Source: Streptosporangiales bacterium (GTDB taxonomy: Bacteria > Actinomycetota > Actinomycetes > Streptosporangiales > Streptosporangiaceae). From it: a DNA stretch of 42,466 bases. The position numbers and the translations under genes were made by a program. Each line of letters starts with the position of its first letter. Position 1 is the stretch's first letter. Location of the stretch: positions 1-42,466 of the forward strand of contig WRBL01000013.1 in NCBI GenBank assembly GCA_009784565.1, written 5' to 3'. A model generated the notes under the pieces. It made no database searches, was not told the origin of the DNA, and worked only from the letters and a program-made list of their open reading frames with translations. Shown here in pieces: positions 1-8,013 of the stretch.

Positions 1-67
1 GCACCGCCACAGGGCCGGCGGCAGCCTGCCCTCATGCAGGACAGCAGCAAGAGGGCCCATAACGACC

Positions 68-2305
68 CTAATTTGACAAGTTAAGCCCTGGGGTGTCTGA
101 CAAGGTGAGCGTCAGGTCGACGTAGCCATTGCTGGAGGAGGAGTCTGGGCATCTCTGGGTAGTGGAGTCGGGGAACATGGGCGCCTGCCCGCTGTAGGAG
201 TCGCCGCTGCCGGTGACCGTGAAGTTGAGGGCGGGACAGCCGTTGCCGGGCGCCTCCACGGTGTACGAGCTCGACCCCGACGGCACGATCGTGTAGCCGG
301 TTCCGTCGCTGGCTCCCCAGTTCCCGGTCAGCCCCGTTGGCTGGCCGGAACTGGCCACGACGGCGATTCCGCCAACAACAACCGCCGATACCAGAGCGGC
401 GATGACCAGGGACACCGTGAGGACAGACGTCTTGGTTGCGGCCGCGATGGAGGCGAGGAGGCCCTTGACCCCGACGGCCGCGTGAGCCGCGTTGCCGACG
501 TGAGCGCCCGCGTGGGCGCTGTGGGCGACCGGGCTGACGCTGTGGGCGGCTCCCGGCGCGGAGGAGAGCGGGGGCCCGGGCGGGGGCGCGGCAGGGTGAG
601 CGGGGAGAACTGCAGGGTGCCCGGGTGCTGTCGGCGGATGCGCCGTGATCTGCGGCGGGGCGAGATGGGGGACCGGGACCAGATGCGGGACAGGGACGAC
701 TGGGGGGTGCCAGGGCGGCGTGCTCGCGAGGTGATGCATGTGGGCGCTGACCTTGGCCGCGGACTGAGAACCCTGATGCGCGGAGATGACGTGATGCACT
801 GGCGCGGAGGGCTGAGACGGCACGGCCGCGTGGCCGACGGGCGCGTTGGCCCCCGGCGTCAGGGCGCCGCTGGCGTGGATCTGGGCCTCGATGGACGAGA
901 CGTCGACCGTCTCTTTCACCAGCATGAACGCCTCGACCGTCAGCACAGGGACGAGGACGTGCTTGCCGGTGATCCTGGCCCGGATACTCTCCTGGCGCAG
1001 AAAGTACGCCTGGGAGCGCTTGTCCCCGCTGGTCCGAGCCGCAGACCAGCCCTGGCCGAGAAGGACGCCCCACAGCCCGAACCGCATCGCGCCGGCGAGG
1101 GAAGGAGTCGCGGCGCGGACGAGCTGCACCGCGAGGTCAGGGTGGCCGTCCTTATGGGCCAGCGCGGCCGCCTGCGCCAGGGCCGCGGTGTGGCGGGCGA
1201 CCATAGCGGGCTTGGTTGCGGGCCGCTGCGCCCACGAGGTCAGGTACTGGCATAGCTGGTCGGAGGGGAACGGCCGGTACAGCCGGAGGACCTCGGGCAG
1301 GATGTCCGGCGCGCAGCGGTATCCGTCGTCGTCGGACAGGAGCAGGCCGAGCGAGGTCAGGCGCTGGCACAGGCCTTCCGGCAGCGGCGCGCCGGTCAGC
1401 CCTCCGATATGGGCTGGCTCAAGACTCGCGCCGTTCAGCGTTGCGAGCAGGCCGAGTACCTGCGCTTCCGGCAGCGGCCCCAAGTCGCGGAGCATTCTCG
1501 GCACCAGCTCGGCGATCTCGCCTGGCAGCGGCAGCTTCCCGCTCTGGCCGGCGATGCCGGCGGCCCTGATGATCAGCAGGGGGTAGCCGCGAGAGCTGTC
1601 GCACAGGCTGCGAGCCTGCGGCCGCTCGTCGGTGGGCAGTGGTTCGGGCAGGCTCCGGCTCAGCAGTTCCATGCTCGCTTCCGGGCCCAGGCCCCCGACC
1701 AGGATCGTCGCACCCTCGCTTCCCGCGGTCGCCTCGCGGCTCGCGAAGACGAGGGTCGCCGCCGGGAGCATGTCCCGCAGCGCGCGCAATTGCTCGATGC
1801 TGAAGTCCGCGTTGTCGACGTAAACGGTGATGTCGAGGTTCGCCATGAGAGTCCTGAGCTCCGCGGCACTTGGAGCGCGGTCTGAGTTTCGGTAGCAGGC
1901 CTCGAAGACGGCTTGGGCCAGGTCATCTGGCTCGCCGCTGTCAGCGGAGACGAAGACCACGCCGCCGGGCCGCGCGGGAAGCACATGCGCCGCGTACCGG
2001 AGAAGTGCGCTCTTGCCGATTCCCTGCGGACCCCAGAGCTGGACCATCTGCTTGGACTGGATGGCGGTCTCTAGCGTGGTGAGGAGCTCAGCCCGGCCGA
2101 TGGGCTTGTCCGGCCGGGCCGGGAGCGTGCGGATGGACTGCCGGAGTACGGGTTTGGGAAGCTCCTGGGAGACGCCGTGATAGACGCCGCCCTTTGTCAC
2201 GATGATGTTTCCGTGTCCCGTGGTAATTACCGAATCCACGACGTTGCCGAGGATCTCCGTCAGGTAATCGACGTTCCCGAGGCTCATGGAATTGATATCT
2301 GTCAC
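68..2305 (-). CDS. STAND/NB-ARC-like NTPase with one TM helix and a small extracytosolic C-terminal domain
   Basis: About 745 aa from a GTG start preceded by GAGGGGG. Residues 23-46 hold a short Gly/Val segment (GNIIVTKGGVYHG). A P-loop follows at 92-99 (GPQGIGKS), then a Walker B-like strand (ITVYVDNAD, 159-167), a sensor-like TLVFASR (184-190) and a GYP motif in the position of the STAND GxP motif. That order is typical of STAND/NB-ARC signalling ATPases. After the helical region comes a long linker rich in His, Pro and Ala, one hydrophobic helix near 637-660, and about 80 outward-facing residues with two Cys. No effector domain is recognisable. It is encoded next to a Crp-like gene and a cyclase-like gene. 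The NTPase call is seen directly in the motifs; a role in defence or signalling is inferred. Confidence 0.75.
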   Translation of the reverse strand: MTDINSMSLGNVDYLTEILGNVVDSVITTGHGNIIVTKGGVYHGVSQELPKPVLRQSIRTLPARPDKPIGRAELLTTLETAIQSKQMVQLWGPQGIGKSALLRYAAHVLPARPGGVVFVSADSGEPDDLAQAVFEACYRNSDRAPSAAELRTLMANLDITVYVDNADFSIEQLRALRDMLPAATLVFASREATAGSEGATILVGGLGPEASMELLSRSLPEPLPTDERPQARSLCDSSRGYPLLIIRAAGIAGQSGKLPLPGEIAELVPRMLRDLGPLPEAQVLGLLATLNGASLEPAHIGGLTGAPLPEGLCQRLTSLGLLLSDDDGYRCAPDILPEVLRLYRPFPSDQLCQYLTSWAQRPATKPAMVARHTAALAQAAALAHKDGHPDLAVQLVRAATPSLAGAMRFGLWGVLLGQGWSAARTSGDKRSQAYFLRQESIRARITGKHVLVPVLTVEAFMLVKETVDVSSIEAQIHASGALTPGANAPVGHAAVPSQPSAPVHHVISAHQGSQSAAKVSAHMHHLASTPPWHPPVVPVPHLVPVPHLAPPQITAHPPTAPGHPAVLPAHPAAPPPGPPLSSAPGAAHSVSPVAHSAHAGAHVGNAAHAAVGVKGLLASIAAATKTSVLTVSLVIAALVSAVVVGGIAVVASSGQPTGLTGNWGASDGTGYTIVPSGSSSYTVEAPGNGCPALNFTVTGSGDSYSGQAPMFPDSTTQRCPDSSSSNGYVDLTLTLSDTPGLNLSN

Positions 2306-2363
2306 GGCGCCCCCTCTGAGTCATTCCGCCGGGAGGCATACGCTAACAACACGGCTTTGGAGG

Positions 2364-2385
2364 AAACCCGTCATAAAACGGGTTT
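2364..2385. terminator. Perfect 8-bp hairpin between the Crp-like gene and the NTPase gene
   Basis: AAACCCGT and ACGGGTTT flank a 6-nt loop. The hairpin lies about 50 nt after the end of the Crp-like frame and about 60 nt before the NTPase GTG, both on the minus strand. There is no clear U-run, so it could be an attenuator or an operator rather than an intrinsic terminator. Confidence 0.4.
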
Positions 2386-2432
2386 GGGGCATAAGAACCG
2401 GTCGGCTCTGGGGATTTTCGGGCGTCCGGTGT

Positions 2433-3164
2433 TCAGCCGGAGGCCATGCGGCACAGTACGGGCGCATCCACGATCGTGATCTTGCCGTAGCCGGTGGAGA
2501 CTACGCGTCTCTTGCGCAGCGAGCGCAGCGCCCGCTGGACGGTGGGCTCCGCGGCCCCGCACAGCGATGCGAGTTCGGACTGCGTGATAGGAAGAACGAC
2601 AGCCGTGCGACTTTCGTCGTGTCCGTACCCCTGCACAAGCTGTCACACCACGAGGGCAACCCGCGCCGTAACATCACAGTTGGTGAAGTCGACACGGTAT
2701 GTGTTGGCCATCCGCAAACGGCCGACCACCGACGCGGTCACCGCGTGGGCGATCTGCGGGTCGACCTGCAGGACATGGAGGAACTGGTCCTGGCTTAGCC
2801 ATCGGCCCTGAATGGGGGCGCAGGAGGTGACCGTCGCGGATCGAGGGTGCCCGTCGACGGCGGCGAACTCGCCGATTAGGTCGCCGCCCTGGCGGACCGC
2901 GAGCAGGACATCGTGCCCGTCGCGTGCGGTTCCGGTGACCTTGACCATCCCGTCCAGCAGGATCAGTGCGAAGCTGCTCACGTCCCCCTCGCGCATGAGA
3001 ACTTCATCGGTCTTGTACGTGACCAGGGTTCCTGCTGCCAGTATCCGATCCCTGGCGGTTGGCGCGAGGCTTCCCAGCAGGCTCGTTCCCGGCCAGGTTC
3101 GGGCTCCCCGGCGCCGCGGTCCGTGCCCGGCGCCGCGGTTCTCTGCCGCCGCGTTAATTATCAT
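2433..3164 (-). pseudogene. Crp/Fnr-family regulator interrupted by an in-frame TGA between the cNMP domain and the HTH
   Basis: The upstream part (to the TGA at 2643-2645) is a cyclic-nucleotide-binding domain. Its phosphate-binding cassette reads GEFAAVDGHPRSA, keeping the Glu, Arg and Ser that contact cyclic nucleotide in Crp. After the TGA the same frame continues without a shift as QLVQGYGHDESR and then the winged HTH (LPITQSELASLCGAAEPTVQ). A single base change, for example CGA to TGA, would explain the break. A GTG lies two codons after the stop, so the HTH half could in principle be re-initiated. The gene is divergent from the cyclase-like gene, which suggests the two belong together. 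Product if intact: ligand-responsive DNA-binding protein of about 240 aa. Readthrough or a sequencing error cannot be excluded. Confidence 0.75.
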
Positions 3165-3332
3165 ATACGGCTATATATCCAGAATTTACGACTCCACGAC
3201 AATATTTCTTGTTTTTTTATGGGGTTATCTGCTCAATCCCATCGTGCGACGGGATGAACCGGATGTGGTGAGGGGACTGTGATTACCGGGGTGTTCCCGC
3301 ATGGTATTCACCGTCTTTCACAGGAGGCTCCC
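3165..3332. promoter_or_regulatory. AT-rich divergent intergenic region between Crp-like and cyclase-like genes
   Basis: This 168-nt gap is far more AT-rich than its surroundings: 3155-3225 contains TTAATTATCATATA, TATATAT and a run of T. It should hold promoters for both divergent genes. I cannot assign -35/-10 pairs with confidence. An imperfect inverted repeat, TCCCATCG-TG-CGACGGGA, sits near 3236-3253 and could be a regulator site. Confidence 0.4.
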
Positions 3333-4067
3333 GTGCATCAAACTCAGGAATACCGGGCAATCCTCGCGACGGATATCGAGCGCTCTTCGGGGCGGGGGAT
3401 GATAGCGCTCCGAGCAATCAGGGAGACACTGCAGTCGGAGCTTCGGGAGGCGGCCGGGCAGAGCGGGATCGACTGGGACGCGTGCCTGCGGATCGACTCG
3501 GGCGACGGGATGCACCTGATTGTGCCCTCTGACGTGCCGAAGGCCCGGCTGGTGTACCCGCTGCTCCGGGAACTGGCTACCCGGCTCCGCGCGCACAACC
3601 GCCTAGCGGGGCCGCCCGCCCAGGTACGGGTCCGGCTCGCGCTCCACGCTGGGGATGTCGATATCTCTCCCCGCGGCACGGTCTCCGGTCCGCCGCTGGA
3701 GGTGACGGCGCGGATGCTTGACGCTGCGGAGGTGAAGTCCGCGCTCAAGGCCAGCCCGGATGCTTCACTGGCCGCGCTGCTTTCTCCGCACTTCTACGAT
3801 GAAACCGTTCCGCACGGCTATCCGGGAATTGAGGCCGGGGACTTCCGCAAGGTCAGCGTTGCTGTCAAGAATTACACGGGCGATGCCTGGCTCTGCGTGC
3901 CGCACACAGGAAATCAGCCGGGCGGCGGCCAGCCGAAGGATGCCGGGGAGCCCAGCGACCGTTTTTCGATGACGAACAGCGCGTCGCGCGGTGGAGTCGT
4001 GAACGCAGTCCAGCACGGCTCGCTGTACGTGGGAGGCTCGCCCGCCCGCCCGGAAGAGCGGCCATGA
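3333..4067 (+). CDS. Class III nucleotidyl cyclase-like protein
   Basis: A GTG start at 3333 is chosen because AGGAGG lies five bases upstream; an in-frame ATG further upstream has no such site. The 244-aa product has the class III cyclase outline. The two metal-binding Asp positions are kept (D14 in ATDIERS, D58 in SGDGM). The strand LALHAGDV and the helix GPPLEVTARMLDA match the class III catalytic segment. The usual catalytic Asn is Glu here (E123), while the transition-state Arg is kept (R127). After the domain a flexible tail carries GGVVNAVQHGSLYVGG, similar to segments in the neighbouring ORF and in the NTPase. Its stop overlaps the next start (ATGA). It may make a nucleotide signal or be a nucleotide-binding relative without cyclase activity. 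Confidence 0.65.
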   Translation: MHQTQEYRAILATDIERSSGRGMIALRAIRETLQSELREAAGQSGIDWDACLRIDSGDGMHLIVPSDVPKARLVYPLLRELATRLRAHNRLAGPPAQVRVRLALHAGDVDISPRGTVSGPPLEVTARMLDAAEVKSALKASPDASLAALLSPHFYDETVPHGYPGIEAGDFRKVSVAVKNYTGDAWLCVPHTGNQPGGGQPKDAGEPSDRFSMTNSASRGGVVNAVQHGSLYVGGSPARPEERP

Positions 4068-4324
4068 GACTGGCCACGCTCGTCCAGAACGCGGCCGGAT
4101 CCCTGGCCGCGTCGGCGGCCGCGGACCTGTGGACCGCGGCTAAGCGGACCGTGGCCCGGCTGCTGGGCCGAAGCCGGAACCGCGGCCCCGGACAGCCGAC
4201 GTCCGGGTCGGCCCACCGGTTCAGCCAGGTCAACGTCGCGCGCGAGTCCGGGACGGTGGTCGCCGTGCAGCACGGAGACCAGCATGTAACACGCGACGGG
4301 CGAGGCCGTCCCGGAGAGTGCCGC
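4064..4324 (+). CDS. Small ORF translationally coupled to the cyclase-like gene, 3' end unclear
   Basis: It starts with ATG overlapping the cyclase-like stop (ATGA). The first 75 or so residues look like a real protein: an Ala/Leu-rich amphipathic stretch, a basic patch (RLLGRSRNRG), then GTVVAVQHGDQHVT, which resembles the tail of the cyclase-like protein. There is no in-frame stop before the frame runs antisense into the protease gene at 4325. A TAA lies in a neighbouring frame right after AVQHGDQH, so a 1-nt indel may have removed the natural end. The end given here is the edge of the antisense gene, not an observed stop. Function unknown. Confidence 0.4.
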
Positions 4325-5881
4325 TTACTTAGCCCACTCGGCGAGGGGGAACGTGGTGGTGTGCTTGCCGCCCTTGGAGTCGATGTAGACGACCGAGATC
4401 TTGTCCCCGGGGTGGGTGGCGGCCATCAGGCCGGTCAGCGAGTTCGCGCCGCTGACGCCGTGACCGTTGACCGAGGTGATGACGTCGCCCTGGGACAGGC
4501 CCGAGTTCGCTACCGGGGTGTCGGGGAAGACCGTGCAGATCTCCGCGCCCGAGCTGGCGCCGGCCTTGCCGTGGGAACCGCCCGGGCAGGGCTTGCCCGC
4601 GTCGCCGACGCTGACGCCCATGAAGCCGGCGAGCCCGATGTGGACGTTGCCGCCGGACTTGCCCGCCTCGATGTTCCTGGCGATCGCCGTGGCCTGGTTG
4701 ACCGGGATGGCGAATCCCTCGGTGCCCTCCTGCGGGAGCTGCCCGCCGGAGGCGCCGCCGGAGCCGGAGTTGCCGGACGAGCCGCCGCCCGCGGGACCGG
4801 AGCCGCCGCTGGGCCCGGACGAGGAGTTGGCCGCCGTGTCCATGCCGATCACCTGGCCGTTCGCGTTGACCAGGGGCCCGCCGGAGTCGCCTTCCTGGAT
4901 CGGGGCGTTGGTCATCAGCATGTTGTGCAGGGTCTCGGTGGTGCCGGCGCCGTCATCGCTGGCCTGGATGGTCCGGTCGGTGCCCTGGATGATGCCCTCG
5001 GCGGTCGACGGCTTGCCGCCCTTGCCGCCGGCGTTGCCCAGCGCCAGGACCCCCTGGCCCGTCTTGAGGCCGTCGGAGTTGCCCATGGACACCGTCTTGA
5101 GCCCGGACGCGTTGACGAGCTTGAGCACCGCGACGTCGTTGGTGGAGTCGTACCCGACGACCTTGGCGGTGAAGGTCTTGCCCGTGTCGACCTGGGTGGC
5201 CGTGATGGACGTGGCCTGGTCGATGACGTGGTTGTTGGTGAGCACGTAGCCGTCGGGGGAGACGACCATGCCGGTGCCCTCGGCGGTGGCCTGGTTGTAC
5301 TTCAGCTGGGAGGTCACGTCCACGACGGCCGGGTCGACCTTGCCCTGCAGCGCCTGGGTGTTCAGGGACGGCTGGGAACCCGCCCCGGTACCGCCGCCCG
5401 GCCCGAACCCGCCGCTCGGGGCGCCCCCGCCGAGGCCGCCGGAGGTGCCCCCGCCGAACGGGGACGCGGAGGGGCTCGATGAGGGGCTGTTGCTGAGCGT
5501 CAGGGCCGCGCCCGCGCCCGCGCCGGCCGCGAGGACCGCGACCGCCACGTAGGCGAGGATCTTCCCGGCCGAGGACCCCTGAGGCTGGGGCGGAACGCCG
5601 TACCCGCCGTATCCCCAGGGCTGCCCGTAACCGGGCGGGGGCCCGTAATGCCCGTATCCCGGAGGGGGCCCGTACCCGGACCCGGGCTGCGGCTGCCCGT
5701 AGCCCGGCTGCCCGTACCCGGGCTGCGGTCCGTACCCCGGGCCGTACCCGGGCTGCTGTCCCGGAGGCGGTGTGTAGCCCCACGGCTGCTGTTCCTGGCC
5801 CAGCGAGAGAGTCTCGTTCGGCTCCGGTGACTGCGAGCCGCTCTGCTGCTGCTCCTGCTCACCGTTGTCGTTCTCGGTCAT
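4325..5881 (-). CDS. HtrA/DegP-like membrane-anchored trypsin-like serine protease with PDZ domain
   Basis: 518 aa. The cytosolic N-terminus (about 35-100) is a Tyr/Gly/Pro/Gln repeat region of PGYGQP type. One TM helix follows (about 106-129), then a Gly/Ser linker and a chymotrypsin-fold domain with the triad His218 (TNNHVID), Asp249 (STNDVAVL) and Ser333 (EGDSGGPL). The PDZ domain occupies roughly 415-510 (DTPVANSGLSQGDVITSVNG). A low-complexity Gly/Ser insert lies near 350-375 inside the protease domain. This is the layout of actinobacterial HtrA proteases, which degrade or process misfolded exported proteins outside the membrane. A second, shorter relative follows upstream on the same strand. 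The start ATG has a GAAGGCGAG ribosome site. Confidence 0.93.
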   Translation of the reverse strand: MTENDNGEQEQQQSGSQSPEPNETLSLGQEQQPWGYTPPPGQQPGYGPGYGPQPGYGQPGYGQPQPGSGYGPPPGYGHYGPPPGYGQPWGYGGYGVPPQPQGSSAGKILAYVAVAVLAAGAGAGAALTLSNSPSSSPSASPFGGGTSGGLGGGAPSGGFGPGGGTGAGSQPSLNTQALQGKVDPAVVDVTSQLKYNQATAEGTGMVVSPDGYVLTNNHVIDQATSITATQVDTGKTFTAKVVGYDSTNDVAVLKLVNASGLKTVSMGNSDGLKTGQGVLALGNAGGKGGKPSTAEGIIQGTDRTIQASDDGAGTTETLHNMLMTNAPIQEGDSGGPLVNANGQVIGMDTAANSSSGPSGGSGPAGGGSSGNSGSGGASGGQLPQEGTEGFAIPVNQATAIARNIEAGKSGGNVHIGLAGFMGVSVGDAGKPCPGGSHGKAGASSGAEICTVFPDTPVANSGLSQGDVITSVNGHGVSGANSLTGLMAATHPGDKISVVYIDSKGGKHTTTFPLAEWAK

Positions 5882-5973
5882 TCAACTCGCCTTCGCGTCC
5901 CGGATCTTTCCCTCGCAACAATAGTCAACCTCACTCCGGCGGTGGATATGCCTCATACGACGGAAAGCAGTTG

Positions 5974-7284
5974 TTACGGAGCCGGGGCGACAGAGACCCG
6001 GATCAGCGCGCTGCGGGAGGATCCGTCCAGCTCAACCCAGGTAACGGGCAGTTCCGCGCCGGGCGCGCACCCCGCCAGGACCGAGGCGAGGGCGCCGGGA
6101 GATCGTATGGCCCGCCCGGCGGCCCGGACGATCGCGTCCCCCGGGGCCAAGGCCGACCCCGCGGCCGGGCTGCCGCACAGGACCCCTTCCACCAGGGCTC
6201 CGTAACGGACCGGTGCTACCCGGTCGGGCATCACCGCCTCCGACGCGGAAGCCAGGCAGGACGCCCCCGCCGGCTCCGTGGGCCCGGCGCCCCGGCCGGG
6301 AGGCTCGTGGCGCCGCCCGGGGACGGCGATCGCCTTGCGTGCCGGGGGGCCGTCCGCGCCCCGCGATGCCGCGGAGCGGCGCGGAGCCGGCGCGCTGGAC
6401 AGGCGGGCGGGGCCGGCCGCGGTGCCGTGATCGCCGGCCGCGACCACCACGCCGAGGAAGGCACCGCCGCCGGTGGTGATGCCCGGCCCGCCCCGGCCGG
6501 CCGCGATCCGGCGGGCGTCGGTCAGCGCGGAGTCGACCGGGATGGCGAAGCCGGCCGTTCCGGCACCCGTCGACGCGGCCGTGTCCACCCCGATGACCCG
6601 GCCGCGGGAGTTGGCGAGGGGACCGCCGGAATCTCCCGGCTCGATCTGGGCGCTGGTCTGCAGCATGTCGCGCAGCGTCTCGGTGAAGTCGGCGCCGCCG
6701 TCGTTGGCCGCGATGGTCCGGTTCAGGCTGTTGATGATGCCGGGGGCGATCGTGGGCAGGTCGCCCTGCCCGGCCTGGTTGCCGATGACGAGCACCCGGT
6801 CGCCGAGCTGGACGGAGCCGGAGTCGCCGATGGGAGCCTGGGCCAGGCGGGGCGGGCGCAGAACCTGGAGGACGGCGATGTCGTCGCGCGTGTCGGTGCC
6901 GACGACACGGGCGGCGTATCTCTTGCCGGTCGAGGCGAGGGTGGTGGTGACCGAGGTGGCGTCCCGGATCACGTGGTTGTTGGTGAGGACGAGCCCCCGG
7001 GCCGCGTCGAAGACGAAGGCGGTTCCCTGAGCGGTCTCGTCGTCGTATTGCAGGGCCGCGGTGACGTCGAAGACGCTGGGCAGGATCCGGTTGTAGACCC
7101 GCTGGGCGCTCAGCGGGTCCCGCTCCCCGTGCCCGGTCAGGGCCGGGACGGACAGGGGACCGGGCGAGCTGAAGGGGCTGAGCAGGGCCATGACGCCCGC
7201 GCCGAAGGCGGCCGAGGCGACCGTGATCACCATCAGCGGCCCCAGTAGCCGCCGGAGCCGGATCCTGCGAAGCAACGACATCAC
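5974..7284 (-). CDS. Second HtrA-like serine protease with divergent PDZ domain
   Basis: 436 aa, with starts GTG-ATG adjacent at 7284/7281. An N-terminal TM helix (about 13-36) anchors a chymotrypsin-fold domain with His104 (TNNHVIRD), Asp135 (TRDDIAVL) and Ser219 (EPGDSGGPL). A poorly conserved Arg/Pro/Ala-rich stretch of roughly 70 residues separates it from a C-terminal PDZ-like domain (GSPAAGSALAPGDAIVRAAG). It is clearly a paralogue of the neighbouring protease at 4325-5881, lies on the same strand 92 nt upstream of it, and lacks the Tyr/Gly-rich cytosolic region. It probably acts in extracytosolic protein quality control. The pair may be an old duplication. Confidence 0.9.
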   Translation of the reverse strand: MMSLLRRIRLRRLLGPLMVITVASAAFGAGVMALLSPFSSPGPLSVPALTGHGERDPLSAQRVYNRILPSVFDVTAALQYDDETAQGTAFVFDAARGLVLTNNHVIRDATSVTTTLASTGKRYAARVVGTDTRDDIAVLQVLRPPRLAQAPIGDSGSVQLGDRVLVIGNQAGQGDLPTIAPGIINSLNRTIAANDGGADFTETLRDMLQTSAQIEPGDSGGPLANSRGRVIGVDTAASTGAGTAGFAIPVDSALTDARRIAAGRGGPGITTGGGAFLGVVVAAGDHGTAAGPARLSSAPAPRRSAASRGADGPPARKAIAVPGRRHEPPGRGAGPTEPAGASCLASASEAVMPDRVAPVRYGALVEGVLCGSPAAGSALAPGDAIVRAAGRAIRSPGALASVLAGCAPGAELPVTWVELDGSSRSALIRVSVAPAP

Positions 7285-7329
7285 CTTCGGGAATTTCCCT
7301 TAGGGTGACCATGTCATTCCTGTGTGTGA

Positions 7330-7893
7330 CTAACCAGACTGCTGGGCCAGCCGGAACCCGCGGTTCAGCCCGGCCGTGGTCAGCGCCCCGTAGACGCGGT
7401 CGACAATCTGGTGCCGCGCGTTGAGGAAGAACGTCTGGGGAATCCCCGCCTGCACGCCGTAGGACAGCGCGACTTTGACCCGCGGGTCGAAGCCGAGCGG
7501 GTACGTAACGCCCTTGGCCTTCGCGAATTTCACCGCGGCCGCGGCGCTGTCGTTCTCGTCAAGGCCAACCAGGTTCACGTCGCGGTGCCGGGAGTACCAG
7601 CGGGCCAGCAGGGGAGTCTCCTTCTGGCAGGGGGCGCACCAGGACGCCCAGAAGTTCACGATGACCGGCTTGTCCGCGTACCGGCCGTCCAGGGAGATCT
7701 TCTTGCCGGAGGAGACGCCAGAGGACCCGAGAGCGGCCACCGAGAAGCCCGGGGCCTTCGCCGGGGCGCTCTTCCGGGCGCCCGTCCGGCCGGGCGAGGT
7801 GCCGCCGCCGGCGGTGGTGACGACCACCGCGATCACCGCGGCGACGATGACGACGATCACAGCCGTAAGCTTGAAACTCCCGGTGAACCGCAT
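7330..7893 (-). CDS. TlpA/ResA-like membrane-anchored thioredoxin-fold protein
   Basis: About 187 aa from the ATG at 7893; a TTG three codons upstream is also possible. An N-terminal TM helix (TAVIVVIVAAVIAVVVTT) is followed by a TlpA-like domain. The redox site is WASWCAPC, and the cis-Pro region reads QAGIPQTFFLN. This family reduces or exchanges disulfides outside the membrane, for example in cytochrome c maturation or in repair of oxidised exported proteins. It is on the same strand 45 nt upstream of the second HtrA-like gene, so the three genes may form one operon for extracytosolic folding and quality control. Confidence 0.9.
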   Translation of the reverse strand: MRFTGSFKLTAVIVVIVAAVIAVVVTTAGGGTSPGRTGARKSAPAKAPGFSVAALGSSGVSSGKKISLDGRYADKPVIVNFWASWCAPCQKETPLLARWYSRHRDVNLVGLDENDSAAAAVKFAKAKGVTYPLGFDPRVKVALSYGVQAGIPQTFFLNARHQIVDRVYGALTTAGLNRGFRLAQQSG

Positions 7894-7957
7894 GGCAGGC
7901 AACTCTATGGCATCGCTATCGCATCTCTTACGAGGTGGATAGACGGTTTGTTAGATC

Positions 7958-7986
7958 TTGACACCGGAAGTCGCCTACTCTAAGGG
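7958..7986 (+). promoter_or_regulatory. Probable promoter of the Ser/Thr kinase gene
   Basis: A perfect TTGACA (7958-7963) is followed after 17 nt by TAAGGG (7981-7986). The -35 is consensus and the -10 is weak. AAGGAG at 8001-8006 then serves the TTG start at 8014. Confidence 0.45.
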
Positions 7987-8013
7987 GTCGGTTTCTGGTT
8001 AAGGAGAAGAGTT

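Noticed and set aside
2643..2645. The TGA in the Crp-like gene as a selenocysteine codon.
   Set aside because: No SECIS-like hairpin is apparent, Crp proteins do not use selenocysteine, and no selenoprotein machinery is seen nearby. A nonsense mutation is simpler.
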